Position numbers and translations under genes: made by a program. 64,000 nucleotides of DNA from Jaapia argillacea MUCL 33604 (Eukaryota; Basidiomycota; Agaricomycetes; Jaapiales; Jaapiaceae). The notes below the pieces were generated by a model, which saw only the letters and a list, made by a program, of their open reading frames with translations, did no database searches and had not been told where the DNA came from. Location: contig KL197745.1 of NCBI GenBank assembly GCA_000697665.1, positions 44,442-108,441 of the forward strand, given 5' to 3'. This document shows positions 23,000 to 34,700 of the stretch, piece by piece (position 1 is the stretch's first letter; every line of letters begins with the position of its first letter).

Positions 23000-24051
23000 A
23001 TACTATCCAACTTGATGGGGATGGTGCCAAATCCTGACACGAAATTCGGACGGCAGCATTGGTGTCGAAGGCGGGCCCAACTTCATCGGTGCGAGGATGA
23101 ATTGGAGGCTGGAACTCTTCGACATCCCCGGCCATATGGCAGCCCATTGCACCCGCGCGATCGTTTATTGAGGCTAAAAACTCTAAAAATCGTGGGGATC
23201 GTCTGCTCCCGGTACCGATCAGCATTTACTTTGTACATACTGTCAGGGAAGCTGGATACCTACCACATGCCCACATTCAGTTGAACATATTCTCGGAGAG
23301 GGGGCCCGGGGCCTGAGGCCTGAGGCAACAGAAGAGGGGAACGGAGTGACTGGAGACAGACCTGAGGTAAAAGGACATCGGCGTATGGGCTCTACCATGC
23401 TGAAGGGCGGCTATTGTTCTTGACCGAAAAGAGTCTGATGAAGTGCCCATAATCGGAACTACTGCCAGATAGGACGTGAAAGTGATCACCACAAATAAAG
23501 GCAGAAACGTACGGGAGTCTGCTGCAACCAAGCAGGCTGTGATGGTTGAGAAGTTAATCCTGATAGGGTTTGGGGTGTAGCCAATGAATGTCATCGAAGG
23601 TTGATGAAATTTCCCCTGTCGGCGGCCTCTGGAAAGGGGTCGAATGGAGGATACTTTGTAGCTTGCTATACAAGGTGTTGAGAATTTGAATACGGCGTCC
23701 GTTGTTGGTGCAGGCGCAAGGTAATCGAGCCGAGCTTCTTTGACCATGATCCAGGGTCTGGCTGTGCACGTGGCCGAAATTTCGACGATCGCCAGAACTC
23801 TGAATCGTCACCGTGATGGCCGCAGCATACAATCCCGAGCATAACTCAACAACGTCAAGGGGAAACATGAAGTGATAGAAACCCTCGCAGTCGCGGTAGC
23901 ACGTTGTAGCGACACGCTTGTTTCCTCACACTCGTCCTCCCCGCCCCACTGACAAGTCACAACGCGAATAGACGTCGATCATGTACAATTGATCATTTAC
24001 GAGCCACTAACCAAACACAATACTAGTACAACTCCCTACCACTTATCAATT
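23000..24051. other. Upstream flank of DUF6534 copy 2 with duplicated fragment
   Basis: The minus strand carries GYTPNPIR...LVAADS (about 23500-23600) inside a 156-codon frame (23277-23747). It is homologous to the plus-strand fragment at 16590-16700. No complete gene could be assembled. The right end includes the 3' flank of the GST gene. Confidence 0.4.
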
Positions 24052-25097
24052 CTACTTCGCAGCAGCAGCCTTCTCAGCAAACACCTTCGCAACAGCGGGC
24101 CTAGCCTGGATCTTCTTCGCCCAAGCATCAACATGGGGAGCCTCCTTCGAAATATCATAATTTTCGAGTAGAGCGTTCACTGCGCCTACATGCCAGGTGA
24201 TGAAGGACTGTCGCCAGAGTTAATACAACTGAAAGTGAGTGAAAGTGAGTGTAAGAGAGGAGGGAGATGGGACGTACCAAATCGGCAATGGTGTACTTGT
24301 CGCCGACGAGCCACTCTGATTTGCTCAAGACGCCTTCGAGGACGCTGATGACGCGCTTTGCCTCGTTCTGATATCGCTCGACAGCGGAGGGGATCCTATC
24401 AGAAAAATATACTTTGATGAGTTCATTATTGCGGTTTGAGGTTGTTTCGAACTACGAACTTCTCGGAGTGGAACAACTTGAACCAGAAACCCTACACACC
24501 GCCAGTCAGAATCCAACGCTCCCAAGTGACGAAGAAACCGTAAGACAAACCTGTCCGAAATACGGGCCTTGACCAGAAGCTTGGAAGAAGAGCCACTGGA
24601 GTTGTTGATACTACGTCGCAACCAAGCCTCCGTCAGTAACCACAACAGGCTAGGCGCACAAAAAGGGACATACCTTCTCAAGACCAGAGCTGAACGAGAA
24701 CTTCCCCTCTTTATCATACGTCTCCGCGAGATAAGTCAAGATCGCATTCGATTCCCAAATCACAAAATCTCCATTCCTTCCAAACATCCAAACTTCAACT
24801 CCAACGCCGGTGGATCAGAGAGGGTGGAGACGTACTTGTGATCGATAAGAGTAGGGATCCTTCCGTTCGGGTTAAACTTGGTATGTTCCGGAGCCTTCTG
24901 TTCTCCTTTTTGGAAATCGAGAAAGATGGTTTCGTACGAGAGACCGAGCTCCTCAAGGAAGGCAGCGACTTTCCAGCCGTTGGGTCCGCTCTGTTCGCGT
25001 TCAATGGGTCATCAGCTCAATCCCTACAAAACATTGAGACGAGACATTCAAAGCGCACCTTGTGGCTGTATAAAGTGAATTGCTTTCCGTCCGACAT
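24052..25097 (-). CDS. Glutathione S-transferase, Ure2p-like
   Basis: Seven exons give about 219 residues. Exon 1 (25097-25059) is MSDGKQFTLYSHK. The next holds SGPNGWKVAAFLEELGLSYE and NPNGRIPTLIDH, the glutathione-binding thioredoxin-fold half. It splices to NGDFVIWESNAILTYLAETY, whose E-S pair contacts the glutathione gamma-glutamyl group in GSTs. The helical C-terminal half follows: YQQLQWLFFQASGQGPYFGQ, GFWFKLFHSEK, IPSAVERYQNEAKRV, LVGDKYTIADL, SFITWHVGAVNALLE. The stop is at 24052. All introns are 45-70 nt with canonical ends. The layout matches fungal Ure2p-like cytosolic transferases that conjugate or reduce electrophiles with glutathione; substrates vary and cannot be inferred. No lesions seen. 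Confidence 0.92.
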
Positions 25098-25182
25098 GGT
25101 TTGAAAAGTGATTGTTGATGCAGGTAGGAAAGAGTAGGTTTGGAGGAGGCGATTTTGTTGTATCCATGGTCGTTGCTACAAC

Positions 25183-25190
25183 CCTTTATA
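25183..25190 (-). promoter_or_regulatory. TATA box of the GST gene
   Basis: TATAAAGG on the minus strand lies about 90 bp upstream of the GST ATG at 25097, a normal position given a short 5' UTR. Confidence 0.6.
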
Positions 25191-26238
25191 CCCCCAGCAT
25201 ACAGCGCTGACGTGCTAGAGGTACGTGTTGCAGGTCAAAGCATGAGTCAGCCGATAATCGATGGCAAGCCAGCAGGACGAAATAAACGCTGGAGAAGACG
25301 ATGAAAGTAAGCAGAAAAGGGATGACAAAGGTATGACAGGAACAGAATTACTCAGCAAACCAACATGATGCAGTTGGTTACGGAACTCTGGCTGCAAGCA
25401 ATTCATGATGGTAGAAGTTCCTGGAACTTTCCAACGGTGGTGGGCGACCCTATGACTGAAAAAAATCCGTCATCAGCACTGGCAGCTCGAAATGGCCATT
25501 CGGGGTCAGAATGATGTGGTCAGGAGGTCGCTATGCACAGCGAGAATTGAGATGTTTTGGCTGCGTCCAAGCACATGCAGGGCAAGTATCGCACGGCGAA
25601 CGATATTGAGTTTGGGTTAGAAGGTTGGGCACGATGATGATCGGCGAGCGGCCGGTGGGGGTGGCAGTGCATCACTTTAACGTGGGTGTCATCAGGATTA
25701 CTCATATCATTCCTGGTAGTGGATGACGAAAGTTTCGAAACAGAGGGCAGACACCATATCGTAGATAAAACTAGGCAAGAGTATATGTCTAAGTGAAGTG
25801 ATTAGGGCTCTGACGGACGAACACCATACGCCTTCCAGGTGGGCGATGGCGGTTGGATGAGCGTCGGGCGACCTGATTCTGTCGATTGTTGGGTGTCATT
25901 CGAAGAGCTGAAGTTTATGACTTCGTGATCCAAGCCAGCGAGAGACCGTTTGGTTGGTAGATTGATGGGCTTGGATAGGTCTGCGATGAGGGTGGAGGTA
26001 CTGTAGCTATGAACATAAGTACGGAAAGATTCACGACGACCTCACGACGTACCATAGGCTGTGTGGCGCGTTAGAGGCCGTTCGTGGAATAGACCATGAT
26101 TTGTACAAGCATAGCGTGTTCATCTATGTGATGAAGGGAGGAGGAGGCGAGTTAGGAACAACTGTACAAGGGGCATACAATGAAACAATCAACGAAACTC
26201 ACAAGAAATAGGGTGTATATACATCGTCCCTTCGACAC
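25191..26238. other. Intergenic, no gene seen
   Basis: Frames here are shorter than about 70 codons and lack recognisable motifs. The left end is the GST promoter and the right end the 3' flank of the small membrane-protein gene. Confidence 0.45.
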
Positions 26239-26726
26239 TCAACCTTTGCCGGGCCCAATGACAGCACCCACAGCTCCAGCGCCTCCGTTTCCCATGTATT
26301 TTTGCATGGCATGGGGGTGAGACCGTTGTAAGCCCATCCTACCAAGCAGTCCAGGACTCGCGCTCCGGTCCGTGTATTTGGGAAGAGGGGATGACGAAGA
26401 AGTCACGTTGAAAGTGCAGAGGAGCATGATCAGGACCAACACTGCAAGAACTGGAGAAGAGGGGGAGATGTCATTGTTTGAGGATCTGAGCGCGACATTG
26501 AAGAGGTAATAAACTGACCGACGCTGACACCTGCAATCGCAACTCCGGATATTGACATGGCATGAATATTGATTAGGCTGGGATTGAGGATGTTGGACGA
26601 CGGAGTAACGGCGAGTTCGCCGAGTTCAACATTCGGATTCACGGAATCCAGCGCCACGTGGTCTCGGGGGACCTCGGACGTTTCGAACGTCTCGCGGGTG
26701 TACTCACTGTACTCGAACACCAGCAC
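26239..26726 (-). CDS. Small single-pass membrane protein, hypothetical (5' end open)
   Basis: Two minus-strand frames join across an intron. NPSLINIHAMSISGVAIAG is followed by a donor GTGTCA and an acceptor GCAG near 26440, then LVLIMLLCTFNVTSSSSPL, which creates one continuous hydrophobic helix across the junction. That reconstruction is the main support for the gene. After the helix comes a short Ser/Thr-rich stretch and a glycine-rich end (GNGGAGAVGAVIGPGKG) before the stop at 26239. Further exons probably lie upstream, toward 27045, where a 73-codon frame occurs, but I could not chain them. I do not recognise the family. A type II or tail-region membrane anchor is plausible. Confidence 0.45.
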
Positions 26727-27045
26727 TCTCCCATTCTAACGCAGGCTTTCTGGTCCATGGAATTCGCCGCATGACCAAATCTTCGCCGTCGAATGATGCA
26801 AAGGTTTCTCCTATGCACTTCCACTAACCCATTGCTACTTGAGAACGACTCGCACTGCTCCACCTGCGCGACGAAAACACAAACTCATTCACTCTCAAGC
26901 CCTCACTCAACACGATCACCGCTATAGACAAATCATTCACGTTGACCAAGGAACGATAAACCGCACCGCAACAAGAGTACCTGGCAAACATTCGCCAATC
27001 ATGAAAATGTACTAACATACAAGGGGGAGTTACATCCCACGTCAA

Positions 27046-27619
27046 AAAGGGTGAGGGGAGGGCATAAACAAAAAGGAAACGGGAGGGGGCAGCCGGGTAT
27101 ATTAGCTGAAACGTAGAAGGCTAAGAAAAATCACCCCGCAATCAACGCGACGGTGGAGGATACAGGTCGTTCGGCCCATCAGGCAACAATCAACGATGAG
27201 AAGAAAAATCATGAGGTGATAGAAACCTCGGTGTGGAGACACAAAGTGACTCGAAAGGGAATATAAAAGTGGATAAAAAAATCGTCAATGACAACAAAAG
27301 GCCGGCTGTGGTAAAGATATGGAAGACGTGGGATGTGGTGGATGGAAGTTGGGGGGCAAAAATATTCAAACAGGGGGAGGTATAATCGAGGCACTTTAAG
27401 AGAATAATAAAACAATTATTGTTCAAACGGGAAAAGTGAATCGCACCAGCCTCGCTCTGTTCTCCTCCGGTTCGAGGAAGAGTATATAAAACGAATCAAA
27501 AGAATAAAGGGGAGGGGGGAAAGAGATCTGGTAGGAAGAACAAGTAGGGAAAGCGGAAGGGATGGGTGGGTTTGGGCAAGAAGGTGCGCATACCACGTGA
27601 GGAAAACCCGAGTCCCAGT
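27046..27619. other. Intergenic, no gene seen
   Basis: Purine-rich on the plus strand with short frames only. It is likely the 3' UTR of the surface-protein gene that ends at 27620 and the upstream flank of the small membrane protein. Confidence 0.45.
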
Positions 27620-29798
27620 CTAGTTGGCAGTGCCCACATACGCATCCTCCTCGTCCTCCTCCTCATGCTCCTCCTCATGCCCATTCTCTGCACCTTCCGC
27701 ACTAATCGTAACCGCCATACTCTTCCTGAACGGGTTATTACTGCCCGTATCGTTCCTCATCAAAGGAGTAGCAGTGTTGGGAGTGAACGGCGTAACGGGT
27801 GTAGGAGGTGTGGGCGTATAGAGGACTCGCATCCCATTGCCGTTATAACTCGCGGCAGGAACCGAGGGTCCACCCATATTCATGCTCATACCCATAGGGG
27901 GCGAGGCGACTCCGTTCTTCCTCGATTCGGCGTATGCACGGAGCATATCGTCAGGCGACATGAACGCGGCTGGCATGGGCTGCATAGGCATAGCTCCCAT
28001 GATTGGCGACTTGGGGATTTGGTGGGTGGGCGTGGGAGGTACGGGAAGAGCAGCGGTAGAGATGGGGGAGGTGGCGGTGGTAGGACTCAAGAGGTAATCG
28101 TTGTCCGAAGTCGGTCCGTCCACACCTGTGCGCATCACTGAAACAACACCAAGGTTAGCGTCGTGTCCGGGGTTGATAAAATGAGACAAGCGAGATAGGT
28201 TGAAGAAGGAAGAAAAGCAAGATGGTTGAGAGGGGAAGGAAGAAAAGTAAGAGAGGCGAGAATGAAACAAACGGCGGTGCGCAGAACGAAGCAGTCGCAC
28301 CCGAGTTCGAGCAGCGAAGAAACCCACGCCCTCACGCCTGGCCTCGAATAACGAAAAGAACAGTCGAGATCGAAAAACAAGGGAAAGGGTAGCCCAAGTC
28401 CAAGGAACAGAGAAAACAATAGGCCGTAGGGGAAGGATGGAGGAGGACCCGAGAAGCAAGACAGAAGGAAAAGGACGTACTGCTCAAAGCCGGCAGATAC
28501 TCATCCATGCTCGGTCTAACCACACTAACCCTAGCCTGGATGTCCTCAGGACTAAGGCTCAGAGCTCCTTCCTTCTGAGTCGGGGACATCAACCCTACTT
28601 CTCCATCTCCCGAATCCGACGATGACGAAGAGGACGCCGGAACTTCAGGAACGGGTGGTATGAAACTTGAATGGAAAGCTCTGCTAACGCCCGCCATGGA
28701 TCGACGGGAACCGTCACCTGCCATGGAACGACGCCCAAATTCAGAGCCTGCAAATGATCGACGGGAACCTTCTCCGACAGCCATACTGCGACGTGATTCA
28801 GCGGAGGGACGAGGGTCGGCTGCGAATGAGACTCGGGATACGCGTTGGGTGGTGATAGTCGAAGTGCGAACACCAGGTCGGAGTTGAGACATCTGTGCTA
28901 CGCCAAACTCGTCCACCTGCGCGCCATCGTGCATATACAACCCTCCAGCCGTACCGACACCTGCATTCCCTCCTTCACCTCCCATACTCGCCGTACTAAG
29001 GGGACGGATGGCCATGCTATGTCGAATAGCAGCTTGAGCGCCAGCGGCAGAGATCGACTTCCAGTCGGTGGAGATTGTCGACATGCGTTTATCCACGGCT
29101 TCGCTCCATCTCTTCCTCTTCTCCCTACCCCGAGCACGACTCCATCGAAGGTAGGCGTAAACGAGTCCGCCGACGATGAGGAGAGGGAATATGACTGCCG
29201 CTGCGATACCACCCTTGGTCGGACCTTTGTGAGGGACGGGTAGGTTGTTGACGGATTCGACTGCAGAGTCCGGGATGGCGGTGTTGGCGTCTGCCGGTGT
29301 GCCACCTGAAGTGGGAGCGGTGTAGGTAGCAGTGAAGATCGGGCCGGCAGGTAAAGTCGAAAGGAAAGGAGGGGAACCAGCTCCAACGATGTTAAGCTGA
29401 AGGCTAACGGACGACGTCGCGTTCCACCATTTTGGCTTCAGAGTGGTTTGGTAGGAACCTAGGGAGTAGTCCACTGTTTCCCAGAGATGAATGCGAGACT
29501 GGGCGGCGCCTGGTTGGTAGAGGTAGATGTCGACTGCCGTGGTGGACAGACAGGTTGTGTCCCACGTAATGTTGAAAGGGAGAGTACTGTTGACGGATTG
29601 ACCAGCTGTTGGGGATTTGTAGAATCCACCAGTCGCGCATGCTAACACCCGTCGGGTTTAAGATACCGCAAATCGCCTCAAGCAAAGAAAACAGAGAAGG
29701 AACTCACTACTGTCGTCTCGTTTGGTCTGATGAGCAAGACCGTGAACGGCTCCAAACCCAATCCTCGCGTGTGAGATGCCGCCTCTTTTGATCGTCAT
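27620..29798 (-). CDS. Single-pass surface protein with Kre9/Knh1-like ectodomain
   Basis: Three exons (29798-29708, 29641-28481, 28137-27620) join in consistent phases to give about 589 residues. After a short N-terminus containing a KR pair (possible Kex2 site), the ectodomain begins GFYKSPTAGQSVNSTLPFN and continues with NITWDTTC, resembling the N-terminal domain of Kre9/Knh1-like and Ser/Thr-rich GPI-anchored fungal surface proteins. One membrane helix follows (AAAVIFPLLIVGGLVYAYL, about residue 190). The cytoplasmic tail is long and disordered, with repeated GSRRSMAG / RRSFAG units, proline-rich tracts and an acidic end (EEEHEEEDEEDAY). A role as a cell-wall-linked membrane sensor or anchor is inference from layout. 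The weak signal sequence is odd and leaves the start slightly uncertain. Confidence 0.8.
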
Positions 29799-29899
29799 GG
29801 TTTGAATTTTTTTGTGATATAGAGATGGGTGTTGTTGATATGGATTTTGTGATACAAATATCTTGTTTCGTTCAGCCAAAGACGCAGCGAAACGAAGGG

Positions 29900-31556
29900 A
29901 AGAAGAAATGAAAGTGGCCCGCGATTGACCCGGCGGGCGGGGATGTGGAGAGAAAGGGAGCGTAGGGCTTTCGTGGTTGAGGGAGACGACGACAAGCGGT
30001 TCGTGGGGGACTGCCAAGACCAACGTCGTCGTTCAAACTCCGATGGCACCTCGACAACACGACATCTCGACATTCATCGTGCCTTGTAATACCTCGCGCA
30101 CAGCGACAGGACCGACGAACGTTCTCCAGTGCCTTTGGCCCCTTGTTTCTCCTTGACCACACCCTGCAGGCAACCCTCTCCTGGTTACAACACAAACTTG
30201 TGGCTGAGATAACTGAAGTATCCAATGTATGCTTGTTCTCCACATCCACACCAGAAAACCTTGGTGTTGTGGGCTTTCATTTTCTGAAAAAAGAAATTCA
30301 CAAATCCTGAATTGCACCTGATGTGGCTGAGTCTGATATGACAACCATGTGATTTGAGAAATGTACCAAGGGATTGGGCCACCATGGCTCAAAAATTGCA
30401 ATGATGTCCAACACATCTATTCCCCATGCCATTTCACTCTGAGCCGGCAGCAATGAGCCCCAACAATCCACCTCCTTTGCATGGCCTTGGGGTGGATGAC
30501 CTCCAATACTTCCCTAGCAATGAAGCTGTTCTGAGATTTGAGAGGTCTCCAAGCCTTGAAATGCTTGAATTTGAAGCATTCAATACCTGAATACTTCAGC
30601 ACCTTGTTGACTAGCTTCTCACACATGGGACTCAGGCTTCTTGATCAATACATGGCAACCACTTCCTCTAGATTTGAGCACTGAGCTTGAGGAGCTTGTT
30701 ACTGCCCTCCCACAGGCTTCCACTCTTAATCCTGTTGTTTTCGAGGACTCAGCTCCCACTTCCCACATCATCCTTGATGGCTTAACTCTGACTCTGGCCA
30801 AGAAGAAGTGTGGTCACCCTCTAAAGTCCAAACCCTTGATTATGTCCTCACCATCTCCTGCTAATGTTGATGCAGTCTCTTGTCCTTTACACACATTTGA
30901 TCTCTATGCTGACCTCATCCCACCACTCAAGACCTCCAAAACTAAGGAGAAGACACAGGTTTGGCAAAGAGAGATGGTCTGAAATCTGTGTTGCAGGATG
31001 TTACCTGGGTCCAGCTGGTGAGATGCAGAACATTGATGTTCAGTGCCTTGACATGGCTTCAGTAGTACTGCACCATTTTGACCAAAGTGGCAGTCACACA
31101 TCACAGAAGATTTTTGCCTGCTCTCAAAATAAAATTTTCTCAATTTTTCAGAATTTCTGAGCCTCTGAAAAGTCACAAAAATTCCACAATTGTGCTGCTT
31201 TGGTCAAAATGGTACAGTATGGAGATCTTCAACTCCAAAGAATTCACCCAATTTCCCTCTTAAGAACAAGGATGGTTTTGCATCTCTTCTCAAGTGTGTG
31301 TTTCAAAAAGCCTCTGAATGTCCCAACTGTGAGTGGCTCTGCCTTGGGTCTTAGCATTAATGAGGATCACTTTTTCTTGAATGAAGATGACATAAGGGTG
31401 TTTACCAACATATATGTGCTTTGATTGTCATATGTCTTCCAACTACTGGCAAACTATAAATATTTATATTCACAGCAGTACTTGTTGTTATACTTATACA
31501 ATGTAAAAACAAAACAAAACAAAACAAAAAAAGAAATAATTCCTGAAAGAACTTTC
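29900..31556. other. Left part of AT-rich island, decayed frames only
   Basis: From about 30180 the sequence becomes clearly AT-rich and uses different codons from the flanks. The plus strand has a 113-codon frame (30641-30982) and the minus strand frames of 66-127 codons near 30033-30626. None resembles a known domain, and neighbouring frames are separated by stops. These may be remnants of genes or of a mobile element that came with the island. Confidence 0.4.
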
Positions 31557-31750
31557 ATACAAACTAATATAATAACAGATTGAAGAATTCTGTGTTGAAC
31601 AGAAAATTAAAAATATGAGCACATCTCTGTGTTGAACAGTAAATTCTAGGGTCTATACAAACTACCATGACAACAAATTGAAGAATTCTGTGTTGAACAG
31701 AAAATACAATGTGAGAACACCTCTGTGTTGAACAGTAATTCTTAGGATCT
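31557..31750. repeat. Tandem repeat, two ~95-bp units with CTGTGTTGAACAG core
   Basis: Two imperfect units lie side by side just downstream of the TPR-CHAT stop codon. Each contains the word CTGTGTTGAACAG twice, so the core appears four times. The longer shared word is GAAGAATTCTGTGTTGAACA. The position is the 3' flank of the large gene, inside the AT-rich island. Confidence 0.75.
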
Positions 31751-31762
31751 AGGCTATCAACT

Positions 31763-34700
31763 TCAACAACCTATGTGAATAAATGGAACCCAGCGCTCTA
31801 AGGAGAGACCTCTTTGACGGAGATCTAGCACACTATAATGTAATGCCTCTGCAGCCTTTGATCCATCTGGGTATTTTCCACCACTAAGCAGATATGTATA
31901 AACTGACTCTGAAATCACAGGGCCATCATTATCCTGGATTGACCATAATGTGGCAATTATTGATTTGAACCCTGCAAGTAACAGTCCACCAGCAAGATGT
32001 GTTGCCTCATCATATAAATTTGAATCACCTTTAGCAGTCTCACAAGCTGAGAGAAATGCAAATTCAGCATGCTTGAGGTTTCTCTGAATAATGTCTGATA
32101 AATAGAGGGGTCCATCTTGAAGTTGAAAGGCACTTTTGAGAGGTGAAACTACATTTTGTGTTCCATGACAAGCAAAATGACACCAACAAGCATGATCAAG
32201 ATACTTCAAACTCTGCTCAATAGTAGCTGCAGAGCCCTCTAAAAATCTACCAAGTGGTGGTGGTGCAAGTTGTTTGATAATTGCCACCTCTTTGGTTGTG
32301 CCTGGTAGATAAGGGAAGTGAGGGGTTTGTGCCTGGCCAATAGCCAAAATCTCAAATGGAACAGACAGGTTTGTCTTATTCTGACTTTCTATAAGTCCTT
32401 CCAGACTTGTAGTGTAGGAAGAAATCACAGAGTCCATGATGCTTATGCTACTGCTTTGGTCATAAACTCCAGCAGCATGAAAAGGAAGGCCTATAAATGG
32501 CCCTGTTGGGCACCACCACATGTGTATTAATTTGCTTAGCCCCTTAAGTGGTTTATTAGTGTATATCTCTGGATAAACAAGATAAAAACCTACTAGAAGC
32601 TCAAGTTCTAACAGAATTGGTTTTACAACATAATGCCAAAGTTGTGATAGACATTCCTTTAGAGGATCTGAACTTCTTGCAATACTTGGTCTGAAGTGTC
32701 TATAGCTCTTTGTTGTATCACTTTGAACATCACTTTTATCACTCAATAATACATGAAGGTCCTGGACTCTTTGAAATTTTATCAACGGCAAAGGAATATG
32801 CTTGATAGTACTAGAGTTGGGTATGATAATCAATGCATCACATTGATATTGACTAGCAATAGGAATGACAATAGGCCCATTATTGGCAGCTAATATAAGC
32901 TTTGAGAATGATGGTACAGTGAGAAAATCCTCAAAATTTGGTAAAGACCGAATATTACTAAGAAGCTTTTCCCACTTAATAGCTGCTGCTCTATAGTCTT
33001 GAGTGAGCATTTCTGCAGATTTGTGTGTATTGTCAAGTGCTCGCTCAGCTCTATACCATTCAAGCTGTTGTGAAACTTCTCTGAATTGTTTGGCCAAGTT
33101 AGGATATTGACTCTCAAGCTCAGAGGCTGAGTACCGTAAATGAAGCATTTGTTTCCATACCAGTAAACGGCCTTGCTCTAGCCATCTGACCGCAAGTTGA
33201 TAGTCTCCTACTTTAATTGCACAAGCTGCAGCATCACTTGACACTAATGGCAGATCTTTTAGCTCATCAAGTTGATGAGAAAGCTCATGACCAATCCATG
33301 CTACACTTGGTAGTAAATTAAGAGCAGTTGAACATGCTTCAATCAAAGTTGATTGTACAACAATTGATGGTGTGTAGTATGCTAAGTTCATCCACTTTAT
33401 AGCACTTCGATAAAGAACATTTGGAGAGCCTGTTGGTGATAAAGCTGCAGTTGAATACCAATGACTTGCAGTGATCATGTCATTGATATCAAGCCTCACT
33501 TCACATTTTTTGTAATATGCATCTCCAAGATTGAAACACATAGCTGCTCTTGTAGGATGTCCACTTGAAATCAACTGAACAGCCTTCAATTGATTCCGAA
33601 TAGCTTCATCTATCTGAAGACTGTCTTTATTGATTTCAAACTTGCTACATAGAGTACTAGCAAGATTACTCAAGAGCATAGGCTTGTATGGATTGTCATC
33701 TGGGATAAGTGTAACAGCAGCTGAATGGTGGACTATTGCAGCATCAATGTCCTCTTCCTTCTTTTCAATGTTAAATCTACAATGCAAAGCAATCCCTAGG
33801 TTGCTAAGTCTTCCTGCCTTGTCTGAATGATCATCTGGGGTTAAATTGACTGCTTGAGTCTTATATAAAATTGCTGTATTAAGATCATCAATATCTTGCA
33901 ATTTTGTATATCTACTTTGAAATGAATTTCCCAAGCTACTTAACAGTGTAGATCTTTCAGCATGCTCATTTGGTAATTTATGAAGGGCATCAAGCTGGTT
34001 TTGAATGGCAACACTAATATCAATATGGTTACCCAACCTTATAAACCTGGCTCTCTGAGTATTGCCAAGACTGTTGAGCATTAGTGGTTTATCGGGATGT
34101 CCATCCTCAATACTATCAATAGCATGTGACTTATACCGTACTGCAGCATCAACATCAACAATTTCTCCAAGCCTTTCAAATCTTCTTAGAAAACATTCAC
34201 CAAGTTCATTAAGCATTGTACCCTTTTGAGAGTATGTCTCAGCCACTGAGTCAACAGCAGTACTTTGATTTGAGATTGCCATATTAAGATCACAGATATT
34301 TCCCAATCTCTCATATCTTCTTTGGTAGGCACTACCAAGATTACTAATCCATAGTGGCTTATCAAGCTGCTGATCAGGAGCCAAGTCAACTGCTGTTGAC
34401 AGATAGCCAATTGCAGATTCAAGATCAGCCAAGTCTCCAAATCTGTCAAATCTACTTTGAAGTGCACTTCCTAAATTACTCAAAAATACTGGTTTGTTAA
34501 TGTGCTCATTGGATTCCAGATTGACTGCAGAGAGAATGTACAATATTGCATTATTTAGATCCTCAATATTCCCAAGTTGGCCAAACTTAATAAGATATGT
34601 ACTTCCAAGACTACTCAAAAAGCTAGGTTTCTTATGATTACCATCTTGAGTTGTATTGATAGACATGACCTGATTCTCAATAGCAGTATCTAGATCAGCT

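Noticed and set aside
27566-28141. 191-codon plus-strand frame
   Set aside because: It is a shadow of the third exon of the minus-strand surface-protein gene, whose frame has a consistent splice chain.
28332-28480. C-terminal extension of the surface protein through 28332
   Set aside because: A GTACGT donor at 28480 and an acceptor before 28137 splice into a long proline-rich/acidic exon. The read-through end is intronic.
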